From contig NC_064677.1 in the NCBI RefSeq assembly GCF_023278565.1, positions 6,510,001 through 6,574,000 of the forward strand: DNA of 64,000 bases, given 5' to 3'. Below are positions 1 to 14,142 of this stretch, in pieces; within the stretch, counting starts at the first letter, position 1, and each line of letters opens with the position of its first letter. This DNA comes from Colletotrichum lupini. Lineage: Eukaryota > Ascomycota > Sordariomycetes > Glomerellales > Glomerellaceae. Below the pieces are notes generated by a model. That model was not told where the DNA came from. It saw nothing but the letters and a program-made list of their open reading frames with translations, and made no database searches. A program made the position numbers and the translations under genes.

Positions 1-1936
1 TATTTTTATTACCCTATTTAAGCGATTTTATTTTATAATAAACTTATGCTTTTTATAGGCTTAGTTTATTAAAAACCTATACTTTTTACGTTCTTATTTA
101 AGCTTAAACTCCTATTCTTTTCGTTCTTTATCCTCTTAGATCTTATTAACCCTTACTTATTATTTTTTAAATATAAAATAATTTATACTTATTTACGTTT
201 ATAATTAAGTAACTTATTTTTATAAACCGTTATAAAGTACTAAGGAACTTAGGGGGTTTTAATTTCTATTTAATAAAAAAGGTACTTTAGAAAATAAAAT
301 ACTTACTCCGCGTTAAGACTAAGTATTATTAAAATTATTATAATTATTAAAACTAAAACTATTAGAGTTCTCACTTTAAGAACTACTTTATTAATTAGTA
401 ACTAAATCCTTACGAGTTCTTTATTAAGTATAAGATAATTCTTTAGTATTAGTTTATAAACTCTTAGCCCGATTTTTTAATCTTTTTTAATTTAATAGTT
501 AATAAGTATTTATTAAAGCGCATTTTAGATATACTTTAACGTTATATTAGATACTAAAAACGGCCTATAATATTAGTATTTTAATATAAAGTTATAATAT
601 ACTTATAACGCGTTACGAAATCCTGCGATATTAAATTCTAATCTTAGTTATAAGTATTATTAAAGTTAGTTAATATTTATAATAGCTAATTATTAATACG
701 TACTTATTAATTATAGTAAGTAAAGGGAAATATTAGCTAGTCTAAATATATAAAACTAAGTAAAGGATCTCGACTATATTTATATTATTAAGTATTAGAA
801 GCTAGTTTTTTAAAGAAACCTTAGTTATTTTATTATAAAACCCGGTTATAATATATAGTTCTCGTTTATACTTTACCTAGTTAGTATATTATAGAAAGTT
901 TTTTATAACGTAATAAGTTATTATTAATTAGGCAAGGTATTAATAAGAAACATTTTAGAAACATTTTAAAAACGTTTTCCCCTTTCGAAATATTTTTGAA
1001 ATGTTTTTATTATAAGCTATATATAGTAAGATATAATACTTATAATAAATTATATCGTATAGCTCGTTATAATTAGGTACTATTTAATATTTTAAAAAAG
1101 ATATTAATATATTATAAGTAAAGTCTATATTATAAAAACAATTTTCGCTTAGAAGTTCTTTAATATCTTTTTTAAAATATATATAATATAAGTATATATA
1201 GTTTTAGACCTACGTAAGCTATGTTTATTAAGGGTTAAACCTTTTAATAAAGCATTTACCTAAGCCCTTAATTATTATATCTACTTAATTTAAAGTAACT
1301 CTAAGAAGGCCGGTTCTATAAACGTATTTTTATTAAACTTAAACTTAATACTTTTATTTTAAGATATTAAATATAGCTCGAAATATATAGTAGTATATAT
1401 TTATAGTTTTAGTATTTATATAAACCCGTATAAGAGGTAGAGCTTTATAAGTAATATATTAATAATTTTAAAATAAAGGTTAAGAAATATTTCGGAAATA
1501 TTTTTAGTATCATAATATACCTTTTTTACTATTCTAGTTATACTAGCCCTAAATAATTTCTTATTAACCTATACCCTTTATATATTTATAGTTTATATTA
1601 ACTATAAACGACTTTATATCGTCGAACTTCTATTATTCTACTTATTTTTAAAAAAAGTAGATAACTATATAGTTAGTATTAAATTAGTACGTATATTAAA
1701 TATACTATATACTTATTATAATATTAAAATAGCTATCTTTTTATATTTATAAAGAAACTTACGTATATTTACTTATTTACTTCTTTTTACTACTATAATA
1801 TAAGAGCTAAGGTCTAACTTCCCTTAGGAAATAGAAGAATCTATTATTTATAAATAATATATTATAAAAAGTCTATTTTTATAAAGCTTTAATAAATATT
1901 TATAATTATTTACCCCTTATTCTTAGCTAGGAATTC

Positions 1937-2435
1937 TGTTACGAAGGTAACTTTGTTTACCTTATTATTCGCCTTATTATCAATATTACGTAAGCAAACT
2001 ATATACCATATTAATCTACGACTTCTGTAGATTATTATAGGTATTGATTATGTAAGCAATACTGCTTATATAAGCTTACGTGAGCAATGGAAAGTACTGG
2101 AAGGTAACTGAATAATCTGGAATTTACTCGAGGCGGAATTACGTACTACGATTACGCATTCACTTACGTATACGCTTATTAATTATATCATAATTAATAA
2201 GCAATGGAATATTCTAGTAGGAGGTTTTTATGCCTATATATAGGCGTGTATTTGCCTACCTAGACCTTTCGTTAAGCAAGCAACTTCTCATATAGTAATT
2301 TAACTATATTACTCTCTTTACTATAAAAACCTCTTTTATATACGCTTATATCCCCTATATTCATATATTCTTGCTTCTATATGAATATTCACTTTTTATA
2401 TTCTTTATAAGAATATCCCGCATTACCTCGTTAAA
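1937..2435. repeat. LTR-like segment that largely escaped RIP
   Basis: This ~500 bp segment starts TGTTACGAAGGTAA and ends near ATTACCTCGTTAAA. Its two ends are imperfect inverted repeats of each other, as in an LTR. Unlike its surroundings it keeps many CpA, TpG and CpG dinucleotides and contains several copies of a TTACGTAAGCAA-like motif (about 1990-2100). It does not match the 3' LTR of the chromovirus relic downstream (about 7887), so it belongs to a different element. It may be a solo LTR that inserted after the region was mutated. No clear target-site duplication was seen. Confidence 0.5.
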
Positions 2436-4879
2436 GCTATACGTGCTAGAATATCCTCTTTAAAAAAAATACTAAGTAATATATTAACCTCGACCTTATA
2501 TAAGAGCTATATTTTAAAAACGATAAAAAGACCTTACTTAAGTAGATCGAATAGTAGTTAAAAATACGTATTACTTAGTACTAATTAGAGTAGGTCCTAG
2601 CCTCTATTATTAACTAGTTAAGTAATAATACTAAGCGCTTATATATAATAACTTATAAGAACCTCGACCTTATATATATTACTATTATAGAGCTTTATAT
2701 TATAAAAAAAGCCCTTACTTAAGCCTATATTAATAATATAGCTATAACTCAAAAACTAAAGTAGTTAGAGAACGGCTCTTAAGCTAGCTCTATTTAAAAT
2801 ACCGCTACTCTTAGTATATTAAAATAATAATTAGTATATTTAAAAATATAAAATAGCCGCGAAATTACTCTAGCCTTATCCTATCCCGTTACTTACGGAT
2901 CTTAAAAAATATTTAATATACTTATTTTTATAAATAATAATACTAGCCTTAAGTTTAATTACTAACTCTAGCGTATTACGAAGCGCTTAGAGAATACTAA
3001 CTATAATATAAATAAATACTACTTAGAATATATTATTAATAAAATTAAAAGTAGTACTACGGAGTTTATATACCTAATACTAATTTTTAATAAGATTATT
3101 ATAACTAAGTAGCTACTCTACGAGCTTAAGTCGGCTTATATTAGCCTAACTACTATAAACGATACTAATTATAAGCTAAACGTACTTATAATTATACTTA
3201 AAAACGTTTATTAAAAGCGCTCTATATTTACTAAGCTCGTGCGTATTAATAAGCTTTTAAAGTCTTAATAAAAGCGCTATTTTTATAATAAGCTACTTAT
3301 ATATTTTCGTAACTAAGCTATATTAAAATACCTAAATAATAGGGCTACTTTTTAAAAATATACTAAGTACGTCGCTTAGCTAGCTAATATAATATAGCCC
3401 CCTTTTATAAAGGACCGCTTAGTTAAGGCTTTTAGCTAGGCCCGCTAAACCTTAAATAAAAATAATAAAAATAATGAAAATAGTAAAAATAATAAAAGTA
3501 CTAAAAGTACTAAATAGGACCGAGGTCGTACTTCTACCCGCAAAACGATCTTTAAAGCCCTATATTAAAAGCTTAAGGATAGTAGCGCTTATTTCGTTTA
3601 TAATAATATTAAATATATTTCTAAAGATTACTTTAAAAAGCCAAAAACTACTATAGCCGCTATTAACGTTATTATAGGCTTTATTAAAATAGAATCGGGT
3701 TTAGAAAACTAAAACCCCTAATAAAAGTAAACTCCTAGTTAGGGAATATATATAAAAAGGATAGAAGATTAATAATTAATTTAATAAACTTATAGGATTT
3801 TATAAGGGGCTAGCCCCTTAAAATAAAGCTTATATTAATATTTAATAAATATAAAATTCGCTTAAGAGCCTTATTTAATACGGGAGTTAATAAGTACGGA
3901 TTTATAAATAACTACGTAACCCCTCTATTATAATAGTTCTATATAGCCCTATTTTATAAATTATAATACCTAATCCCTATTACTAAGTTTAATAAAAAAT
4001 AATTAAATAATACTAGCGTAATATAAATTATTAACTTATATATTAATTAATAAGTCTTTTTAAAAGTACCCCTCTTTTAATTTAATACGGGCCGCTATAA
4101 CCTAATTTTAGAGTAGAAGTAGTTTAAATATTACAAAGTAAACTTTGATATTCGCTATTAATAACTAATATAGCCTAAGGATTTATTATTATAAAAAACG
4201 CCTTTTATTATTATTAAGGATATTGAGGACCTATATACCCCGGAAGTTATTAATATATAATACTAAATCGATACTAACCGCTAATAAGACCTATTCGAAA
4301 TAAATATAACTTACTATAACTAAAAGCTCTAGTAATAGCGAGCAAAGGGTATATTAATTAAAATATTATTATACTTATTAAAAACAATAGGTCGCTAAAT
4401 ATAATAGTTAAACGAGGCTAAGAATATAAAAGAAAATAGAGCGCGCTTTTAATAATATTAATATTACCCCTATAAAGAGGGCTAAGCGGTAAAAACTATA
4501 TTTAGTAATAATATAAATAGATATTACTTTTATTAGCGCTCCCGCTTTTAAAAAGAACTTAAAATAAAACGACGTTAAAATAAGCTTTATATTATTTTAT
4601 AAGCTTAACTATATTATAAAAAATAAAAAAGAGGAGGTAGACCCCTTATTTGATAATAACTAAGTTACTTATAACCTTATAATAACGAACTTATTAAAAT
4701 ATCTTTAGCCCTAAACCGACGTTTTTAATAAAATAATTAATAATATATTAATATTTTATAAGCCGTATAACTATAAGATCGAGCTCTTAAATAATAATAA
4801 AGAGAAGCTAACTTACAACCCTCTATATAAATAGTTAATACCCGAGCTAGAAGTTATAAGGGCCTATTTATTAAAGTAC

Positions 4880-7690
4880 TTATAAAAGGGATTTATTAAG
4901 CTAAGTAATGCTCCTTTCGTATTACCGACGCTATTTATAAAAAAGTATAATAATAGTTTATGCTTTTACGTTAACTTTTATAAGCTTAATAAGGTTACGA
5001 AAAAAGACTACTATTTATTATTACTTATTAATAAGACCCTCGCGTAGCTAAGTAAAATAAAAGTATTTACTAAATTAAATATTGAGTAGGCCTTTTATTA
5101 TATCTACCTCGACCTAGCCTCTAAGGATTTAATAACGTTTAAAACCCGCTATGGGGTATATAAATATAAAGTAGTACTTTTTAAGCTCTATAACGGGCTT
5201 ATTATGTATTAATAATATATAAACGAGATACTAATAGAGTACTTAAATAACTTTTATATAATATATATAAATAATATCTTAATCTTTTTTAATAACCCCT
5301 TTTAATATTAAGAGTACGTTATTAAAGTACTAAACTATTTATAAAGGGTAAGCTTATAAGCGGATATTAAGAAGTACGAATTTAGTATTATTTTTATAAA
5401 ATACCTAGGCTTTATAGTTTTTATAAAAAGTACATAATTAAATAAGGAGAAAGTTTTTATAATTAGGGACTAAAAGCTATTTATATTACTTAATGATATT
5501 CAGTTTTTCCTCGGGTTTTATAACTTTTATAAGAGATTTATAAAGGATTATAGCTGCCTAGCTAGGCCCCTTACGAAGTTAATAAATAAGGGAGTTCTTT
5601 TTAACTTTAGTACTAACTACGAGACGGCTTTTAAAGTTATAAAGCTAGTACTAACGTCGGTACTTATCCTTTATTACTTTAAGCTAAAATTATTAATATA
5701 ACTAAAAACTAACGTTTTTAACTTAGTATATACCGGAGTACTACTATAATAATAAAAAGATAATAAGTTATAGTACTTAGTAGCCTTTTATTTAAAAATA
5801 ATAAGCGGTATAGAGCTTAACTACGCTATTTATAATAAAAAGTATTAATAATAGTATTATATTTAAAAAAATAATACGCAGAGCTTATAAACTACGAGTA
5901 TAAGTTTAATATTATTATAATTATTAGTTATTACTATTTTTTATAACTAAGTGCTTATTTAACTTATAATAAGCTTACTAAGTTAATATACTAGCGGATT
6001 TTAATTTTTAAATTTATTATTACCTAGAGAAGGAGAACGTACTAATTAACGCCCTATTATAAAAAATAGAGGATATCCGTACTTAGTAAGTACTAAAAGA
6101 GGCTAATAGGACTTAAGTCCTCTTATTATTAAAACTACTATCCCTTAATATTATAACAGAGCTACGGACGCTATTAAGCGCTATAATCAGTTAACTATAG
6201 TTTATAATTAGCTCGCTCTTATTAAAAAACGAGCTCTAAAAGTACTTATTAATAAAAAAGATTTTAAAACTTAATAAAAACTTTATTATAGCGTCCTTTA
6301 TATTAATACGAGTATTAATAGCTAAAGAGCGCGAGCGCTAGTTTATTTAAAACGACGGATTATTAATAATAAACGGGAAGCTCGTAATACTTAAAGAGGA
6401 GAACTTTTATATTATAGTTATTTATAAGGTCTATAAGCAAAAGCTCCTCGCTTACTTAAGGTATAATAAAATTATAAAAATAATTAAATAGTAATATTAC
6501 TAACTAGGCCTAATAACGAATACTTATTAATATATATAGAATTATTATACTTATTACTAATTATAAAAACTACGTAATAAGCCCCCGGGGGAGCTAAAGC
6601 TACTTTTAATACTTAATTACTTATAATAATATATTTCTATCGACTTTATAACTATCCTTATTAATTAAAAAAGATTTAATAATATTTAAATAGTAATAGA
6701 CTATTTAAGTAAGAGGGCGATATTTATTCCTTATTATAAAACTATTATAATAAAAAATATAAACTAAATATTTTATAAATAAGTACTACCTATCTTCGGC
6801 TTATTAAAAACTATTATATCGGACTAAGGCCCCTAATTTATCTCCGATTTCTAAGGGGAGTTCTATAAGATCTACGGGGTTAAGCTATAATTATTAATAG
6901 CTAACTACCCCTAGATAAATAGCTAAATAAAAATACTAAACTAGTATATCTTATAGTAATTAAGACTACTAATTAACTAATACTAAAATAACTAGAGCAA
7001 TATATTACTTATGGTCGACTTTACTTATACTACTTAGCTTAGTAAGACTATAAAGCTATTATTATATAAAGTAGAATTTAGTTATTAACTACGGCTCTTT
7101 TTTAACTAGTCTAAACGAACTTACTAATTCGGCTTTATAAAAAAAAGGCTAAACCGTATTAACGCGTAGTATATAACCTAGGGGATATATAAGGCCTAGG
7201 AGACTGCTAGGGGTAATATAAAAGTTATTTAAATATAATATAAAAAGTATACTAACTATTACTAGCGCCCAGACGACCTAAAGCTAAGAAACCGGGTCTT
7301 TATTGATACCTCGTATTAAAAGTTTACTAACGTAAATAAGCTATAATAGCTATAAGCCGGGCTATAGCCTATTATTAGCGCTAAATAGGGGGGTATATAA
7401 ATTATAAAATTATTAATAAGTAGCTAGGTATACCCGGCTTTTTACTTAAGTAAGCTAAAAAAGGCCGCTAACGACCTATTACCCGGGTAGAATTAAGACT
7501 TATTATTACTAATTATTAATAATAATAATAAACTAAAGTACGAGGTCTCGGAGGTTATTAAATTACGCTTATATAAAAGAAAATTATAGTACTAAGTAAA
7601 TTAAAAAGGGTATAATATAAATCTAACTTAGTATAATATAAAGAGCTTTAAGTATATGCTAATAATACTCTAAGCGTTCTATTACTAATA
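4880..7690 (+). pseudogene. Degraded pol: RT, RNase H, integrase, chromodomain
   Basis: Conceptual translation with stops ignored gives KLNIE*AFYYIYLDL and a TRYGVYKYKVVLF-like stretch (about 5080-5190), IYINNILIF at about 5260-5290 (equivalent of the YxDDILIFS catalytic box with both Asp changed to Asn) and FFLGFYNFYKRFIKDYS near 5500-5550 (RT thumb). A VAFYLKIISGIELNYAIY match near 5780-5840 is RNase H. ISIDFITILI near 6635-6660 and an MVDFTYTT-like stretch near 7010-7030 fit the integrase core. YEVSEVIKLRLYKRKLQY near 7540-7600 is a chromodomain. The changes are of the C-to-T or G-to-A kind throughout. No functional product is possible. Confidence 0.8.
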
Positions 7691-7886
7691 CTTAATTACT
7701 AAGGGCCCGTTATAAAACCTAAATATATAAATAAAAGCTACCGTAGCTAATAATTCGCTATTACTAAGGGACGACGATAATATAATAATAATAATTATAA
7801 CTATAAATTTATTAAAATAAAAGGTAATTTAAAGGTTTATTTTTTAATACTATAAATAGCGCCCTTTAGTATAAAAGGGGGGGTAA

Positions 7887-8120
7887 TATTATAATAATAA
7901 GTACTAGGGCCCTATAGGCCCTATAGCTTAGCCTTAGGCTACGAAGCTAAGCTCTTAATAATTACGTAACGAGCTAGACCGCTAGGCCTAAAGGGCTAGC
8001 CTACTAGCTTCTACTTACTATTCTATTTTTTCTCTCTTTACGTTCAGTTTTTAATTAATTAGGTTAATATAGTAGCGTTCCGACCTGCCTCGAGTTCCCT
8101 TTTATAATAATTTTATAATA
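7887..8120 (+). repeat. 3' LTR of the chromovirus relic
   Basis: The segment begins directly after the polypurine tract. Its first bases, TATTATAATAATAAGTAC, are what an LTR beginning TGTCACGACGACAAGTAC would become after C-to-T and G-to-A mutation. It contains a GC-rich palindromic stretch (GGGCCCTATAGGCCC, 7908-7922) that has resisted mutation. The right end is estimated and overlaps the start of the inverted-repeat element. Confidence 0.55.
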
Positions 8121-8491
8121 TACTAACTAGGAACTTAATAATAAAATCGTACTATTTTTTAAAATTACTAACTTTATAAAATTAACTAATACTAAAGTAG
8201 TTACTTTTTAAAAAAGAAGATAATAATAATTAACTAAATAATAATAAGAGGTTATAATTAATTAATAATCGTTCTTATAAAGGGAGAAGTCTCTTAATAA
8301 GGGTATTATTTTAAAATTAGCCTTAAAAAACGTCTCTAACTTTAATTATAAAAGCTATTATAAATAAATATTATAAATTAGATTTTGAGGCTTAATAATA
8401 TAACCTAAGTATAAAGGGAGTAAAGAAATAAAAGCTTAAAATATTTTATAAGTATTTAGGAAAATCTAACTATATTAATAATTTTTTTTGA

Positions 8492-9688
<1,197 letters not shown>

Positions 9689-9778
9689 CTTATAATATAT
9701 TAAAATAAGTTAATAATTTATTATTTTTCTTATTTATTAATTAATTTATACTTATAAATACTATAGAAATTAAAAAAA

Positions 9779-9970
9779 TAGAAATATTTAAGAAATATCT
9801 AAGATATATTAAGGAGATATTTAAAATATATTGAAGAAATATTTAGGAAATATTTAATATATATTAAGGAAATCTTTAGGAAATTCTTAGGAAATTTCTA
9901 GGAAACGTTTAGGAAATTTTTAAGAAATCTTTAAGAAATCTTTAGGAAATTTTAGGAAATCTTTAGGAAA
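9779..9970. repeat. Degenerate ~11 bp minisatellite (AGGAAATCTTT)
   Basis: About 190 bp is built from variants of AGGAAATCTTT, AGGAAATATTT and AAGAAATATCT in head-to-tail order, best conserved at about 9880-9970. No coding capacity is visible. Confidence 0.75.
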
Positions 9971-11560
9971 TATTTACGATTAATATATTATCTACTTAGT
10001 ATTTATAGCCTTAACCTCTATTTGTATATTTATTACGAATATTTATTTATAATATTATAGTATTCTTAATTTATATAGTATTACTTTAAAAAAATAGGTA
10101 AAACATTTCTATTTTAATAAACCTTTTACTTTTAGACTTTCTTAGACTAATTATTCCCTATTATCCCTTAACCCTTAATTATACTTTTTATTCATTTATA
10201 TTTTTAATAAAGATCTAGGTAGAAGTAGCGGGGTTTATTTAGGAATCCGTTTTATTATTATTAAAATTATTAATAGGGGTAGGCTAGACCGGCTTACCTT
10301 TAACTACTTTACTATTCCGGCCTATTTACTTAGGGGTCTTAAAGATTTTAAAAAATAATTAATATTAAATATAACGATATATAAGTATTAATAAAGTAAC
10401 TTACTAAAAATATCTTCGTTTAATACGAGTTTAGGGTAATAATATTTATAAAATACTAAGTAAATTAACTCGTATATATTAAAGAGAGGGTAGGTTATAA
10501 AATCTAGTTAAAAAGAGCGTTAATTAAAGAATAAGTTATATTTATTATAATTAATAGTATCCTACGATTTATAAACCTTATAGCTCTTTTTAGGGCCGAG
10601 CTTAACGTTTATTTTTATTTAAATAACGTCCTATTAAAAATAGTTAGTTTTATAAACTAAAAATATTTCGGAAATATTTTTACTTATAGTACCGTCCTCT
10701 TTAAAAAGGATAATAAATAATATTTTATTATTTATAATAACCTTAGGTTTTTAAGGGGTATTTAGGGGCGTATCCTAGCCCTTTATAAGTAATATTATTT
10801 TAATATAATATTTTATAAAAAACTATTAATAAGGCTAAAAATATTAATATAAAATAAGAAATAACTTATAAATAACCTCGAGGTTAATAATAATAAAGAG
10901 GGATCCCTTAAAAAAAATTACGGAGTTAATATAATAACCCTCTTTAAAATACTTTTTAAATATACTAAGAAATAACTAGTAATAGCTATTAAAATAAAGG
11001 CTATTAGCCTCTAAGTAATAATAATAGAGTTCTCTTAATAACAAGATTACTTAACCTTATTATTATAAAAATAAGTAAATAAATTACGTATTTAATTATA
11101 ATAATAAAGATAAAACTTACGCTATTAATCTTAAATATAAAGAGATTCTAAGGCCGGCCCCTCTTATTATTAATATAAAACTTAAAGTTATTATTATTAC
11201 GGTAGCAAAAAGGTATTATAGAATTAATTCGGAAATATTTCTAATTAATTATTAATAAATTTCGAGTATAATAGTAAGTTTCGTAATAAAAATTTTTAAT
11301 AAAAGTCGTAACAAAGGGTAGAAGTTTAAAAAAAGGGACGTAACTTAGTTAGGGTAAAAGAAAGGTATAGGTCGGAATTATTTCTTATTAATTAAGTAGT
11401 AGTACCCTAATTAACTATAATTTATTTCTAAAATATTTCTAACCTAAGTACCTTAAAAAAAAAAAATTAATTAGTTAAATTTAGCCGGGATCTATTAATA
11501 TCTAAGTACTTATTATTATATACGGGACTCTTATCTTAACTAGGGGGGGTTATTATTAGT

Positions 11561-14142
11561 TTATGTATAGACTCGCCTCTTGGGAGGCTGGAGACTTGTG
11601 CTCAGTTGAGCCAGGCGTGGCAGGCCAGGCCGTCCTTTCCCCTGCAGGGACCCGTACATGGTGCAGCTCAAACACAAACTCTCTTTCGTTGTCGCCTAGA
11701 CGGTACGGATAATGCCGAATCCTTCGTAATGTTACTGTTAGTTCGGTTTACAATAATAGGACCGGGCTGGCCATAGTGTTGAGTGGCGTGATGGGCACAC
11801 TTTAAGCTCCTGTTCTTGTGCAAAGTTTCGTAAGTAAGCACCCGTCTTGCCATGATCCCTGGTGTTTCCATCTCCATCTTCATCTCCGCGGGTGACCGTT
11901 CCGGCGTTCACTTCGGCCTCCGAATAGACCGTGTCTGACAGTCTGGCTGGTTGGCGACTTTGACATCCCATCATGCCGGGCACCGAAAGTGTTGTCTTGC
12001 TGGTCTCCATCAGACGGGCCGTTGAGTATCCATTCAGCGCCGACTTGGCGTCTTCAATGTTCCGGCCGCTCGGGATCCATCTGAACCAATTGCTATGCCG
12101 TGAGACACTGACACGGATGGGGAAGGACTCTGAGTGAAAGGGTCTTCTCAACTCTGTGCGTTCGCTCGAGCTCCCAGAGGTCTGTGAGATATGGTCACGA
12201 CTGGTTCGCTCTCGGGTAGCCGTCGATCCTGACCCAGCGCTACGTGGGAGCTTGTATTGACGTGACCCGGAGAAGTGCCTTTTTTGGTACTTTGACGATC
12301 TTGCGTTTAATACCGACATTAAACATTTGCACTAAGGTAGCTTATGGCAAGGAGAAAAATTAACACGCGAGCAAAGAACTGTGGAAGAGCCTAGATCATC
12401 CTGCGTGCCTGCGATATCCGATGCTCAACTTTTTGAGAAGGACCGATCAGAAGACCCAAGAGAGAAAGCGGCAACCCCGTACCCGACCCGATGTTACTGA
12501 GCAGCATTGCTGCTCGTGGAAGATGCAGCTGCAAGAAATCGGGCGGGCAAGCAAACACGCGGATAAGGCAGGCTCAATGAATAGCGCAGTTTCATCTAGG
12601 TACCTTATGGTTTACCTCTATCATCTATCATCTACACTACGGCAGTTTCCTCATAATGTGTCCCTCTCATCTCCTTTGGCCCCTCTCGGTGTTTGTCACG
12701 GCTGATTAATCCAAACTCGGAATGATTTGTTGCAGATTATCCGTAAGGTGCCTTCCCGAGGCTTTCCATTCCGTCGGCACCTCCCTCCCTTGTCGCTACC
12801 ACATCTGGTATAAACTCAGCCACAAGTGCTGCAACCCAAGCCTTGGTCTGTGCACACAACGTGTGGCTGGTGATCTTTCTGACTCGACATCTTCCTCACC
12901 GACATCTCTCACCTTACTAAGGCAAGGTATCCGTACTCTGTACGGTTACATCTAGTCAACAACAATCTATTAACCTTCCATATCCCGGAAGTATGAGCTC
13001 AGATTCTGTTGTTGTCAATTTGTCTTTGCTCGTGCCCCGACTTATCTTTCGAGATGGAAGGAGCGGTGTCGACGGATACAGGAGGCTTGTTAGTACTCTA
13101 ACTCCAGCACCCGATGCTTGATTTGTCGTACGCAAGCAGAGTGAGCAAGTATTCGTAAGGTAAGATTGCACAATTTATTATACATGGTTCCTTATTGACT
13201 TGGTTTCAGCATCTACCTTACCTGGTCTGTTCTGTCCACTCGTATCCGGACAGTACCTAGATCTCCAGACGCAATATCTCAACTCCGAGCAAATCGGGCC
13301 GCATCCCAATGTCATCATCTGCAGGAATCTCAGCCCAAACTCCAATCGGTTGACCGGCAATCTCGGCCACAAGAAACGACAGCTCATGACAGTTCATGAC
13401 AACAAGATGCTGCATATCAAGCACTTCGGGCAGGTCAAACTTCATAAGACGACGCACCTACCCTAACCCTCGGTCCATGGTACCCCGAAGTCGGGGTTAC
13501 CCCATGCCTAATATTCCCCCAAATTCAAGCAATGCAGCAGCTAGCACCATATGTCCTCGGGGATAGCTTGGCGATCTCGAAAAAAAACCTAGTTGCGCTC
13601 AGAGCTCAAAGTCCGGGCTACTCCTCAAATCCCAATCAGCCGCTCTCCCGAAAGGAGCGAGGCAAGACTAGGTTGATATCTGAATTTCCACCCATCAAAG
13701 CTCGCCGTTTGCTAGCAGCTAAGCTTACTTGGATTGCGGGGAACGGGGTAGTGCCCTGCTTGCGATATGCGCCCGCCCCAATCTTGACCGATTGACGTTG
13801 CCTCCCCCAGTCAACTCACCAATTCACCACTCACCACTCCGCATACTCAGGGCGAAAAAGAAGCAATACGAACCATGCGCTTCTCTTCCCCACGGAACCC
13901 ACGAACCACGAGGGGTAAGAATGAGGAGAAGAGCGGCACCGGCGTGCCGGTTGCGCGGCTCAATGCTTGTTCGGGATAGGCTCGAGTAAGGGTCTTGAGT
14001 CGCCGTTCAGGTCATTGGGCTTATTTAGTCTTCCCTCGGTGCCTGCTTGAGCGGTAGAAGAATACAAGAAAGAGCGAACCTTGCGGACTCTAGTCGTCGT
14101 TGCTCACACTCTTGACGTGACGTCGAAGTTTTGTCTGCCAAG
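11561..14142. other. Gene-poor transition zone, left edge of island
   Basis: Composition is normal and CpA/TpG are present, so this is outside the RIP block. No open frame here has the codon bias, splice structure or recognisable residues of a gene. The longest open frame (11,738-12,319, minus, 193 codons, Ser/Arg-rich) looks like chance. A TATCCGTACTCTGTACGGT motif at 12,929-12,947 belongs to the recurring TACGGATAC family noted elsewhere. The last few hundred bases should contain the promoter of the lyase gene. Confidence 0.6.
14113..14126. promoter_or_regulatory. Tandem bZIP-type half-sites TGACGTGACGTC
   Basis: TGACGTGACGTCGA lies 17-30 bases upstream of the lyase start codon and contains two overlapping TGACGT cores, the core of ATF/CREB-type bZIP sites. 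It probably lies in the 5' UTR, so a role as a binding site is a guess from the motif alone. Confidence 0.25.

Larger units (their letters stand above)
2470..8120 (+). mobile_element. Ty3/gypsy chromovirus relic, RIP-degraded
   Basis: An LTR retrotransposon on the + strand, mutated beyond function. Polyprotein fragments can be read between stop codons in the order reverse transcriptase, RNase H, integrase, chromodomain, the Ty3/gypsy order with a C-terminal chromodomain. A purine-rich tract of AAAAGGGGGGG at 7874-7883 has the position and character of the polypurine tract, and the 3' LTR follows it. A matching 5' LTR was not found, so the left end is uncertain; the gag region would lie in about 2500-4800 but shows no diagnostic motif. 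The left boundary is approximate. Confidence 0.8.

Noticed and set aside
11738..12319. 193-codon Ser/Arg-rich open frame on the minus strand
   Set aside because: No ordered segments, codon bias or splice context; it lies in a gene-poor border and overlaps other frames equally open.
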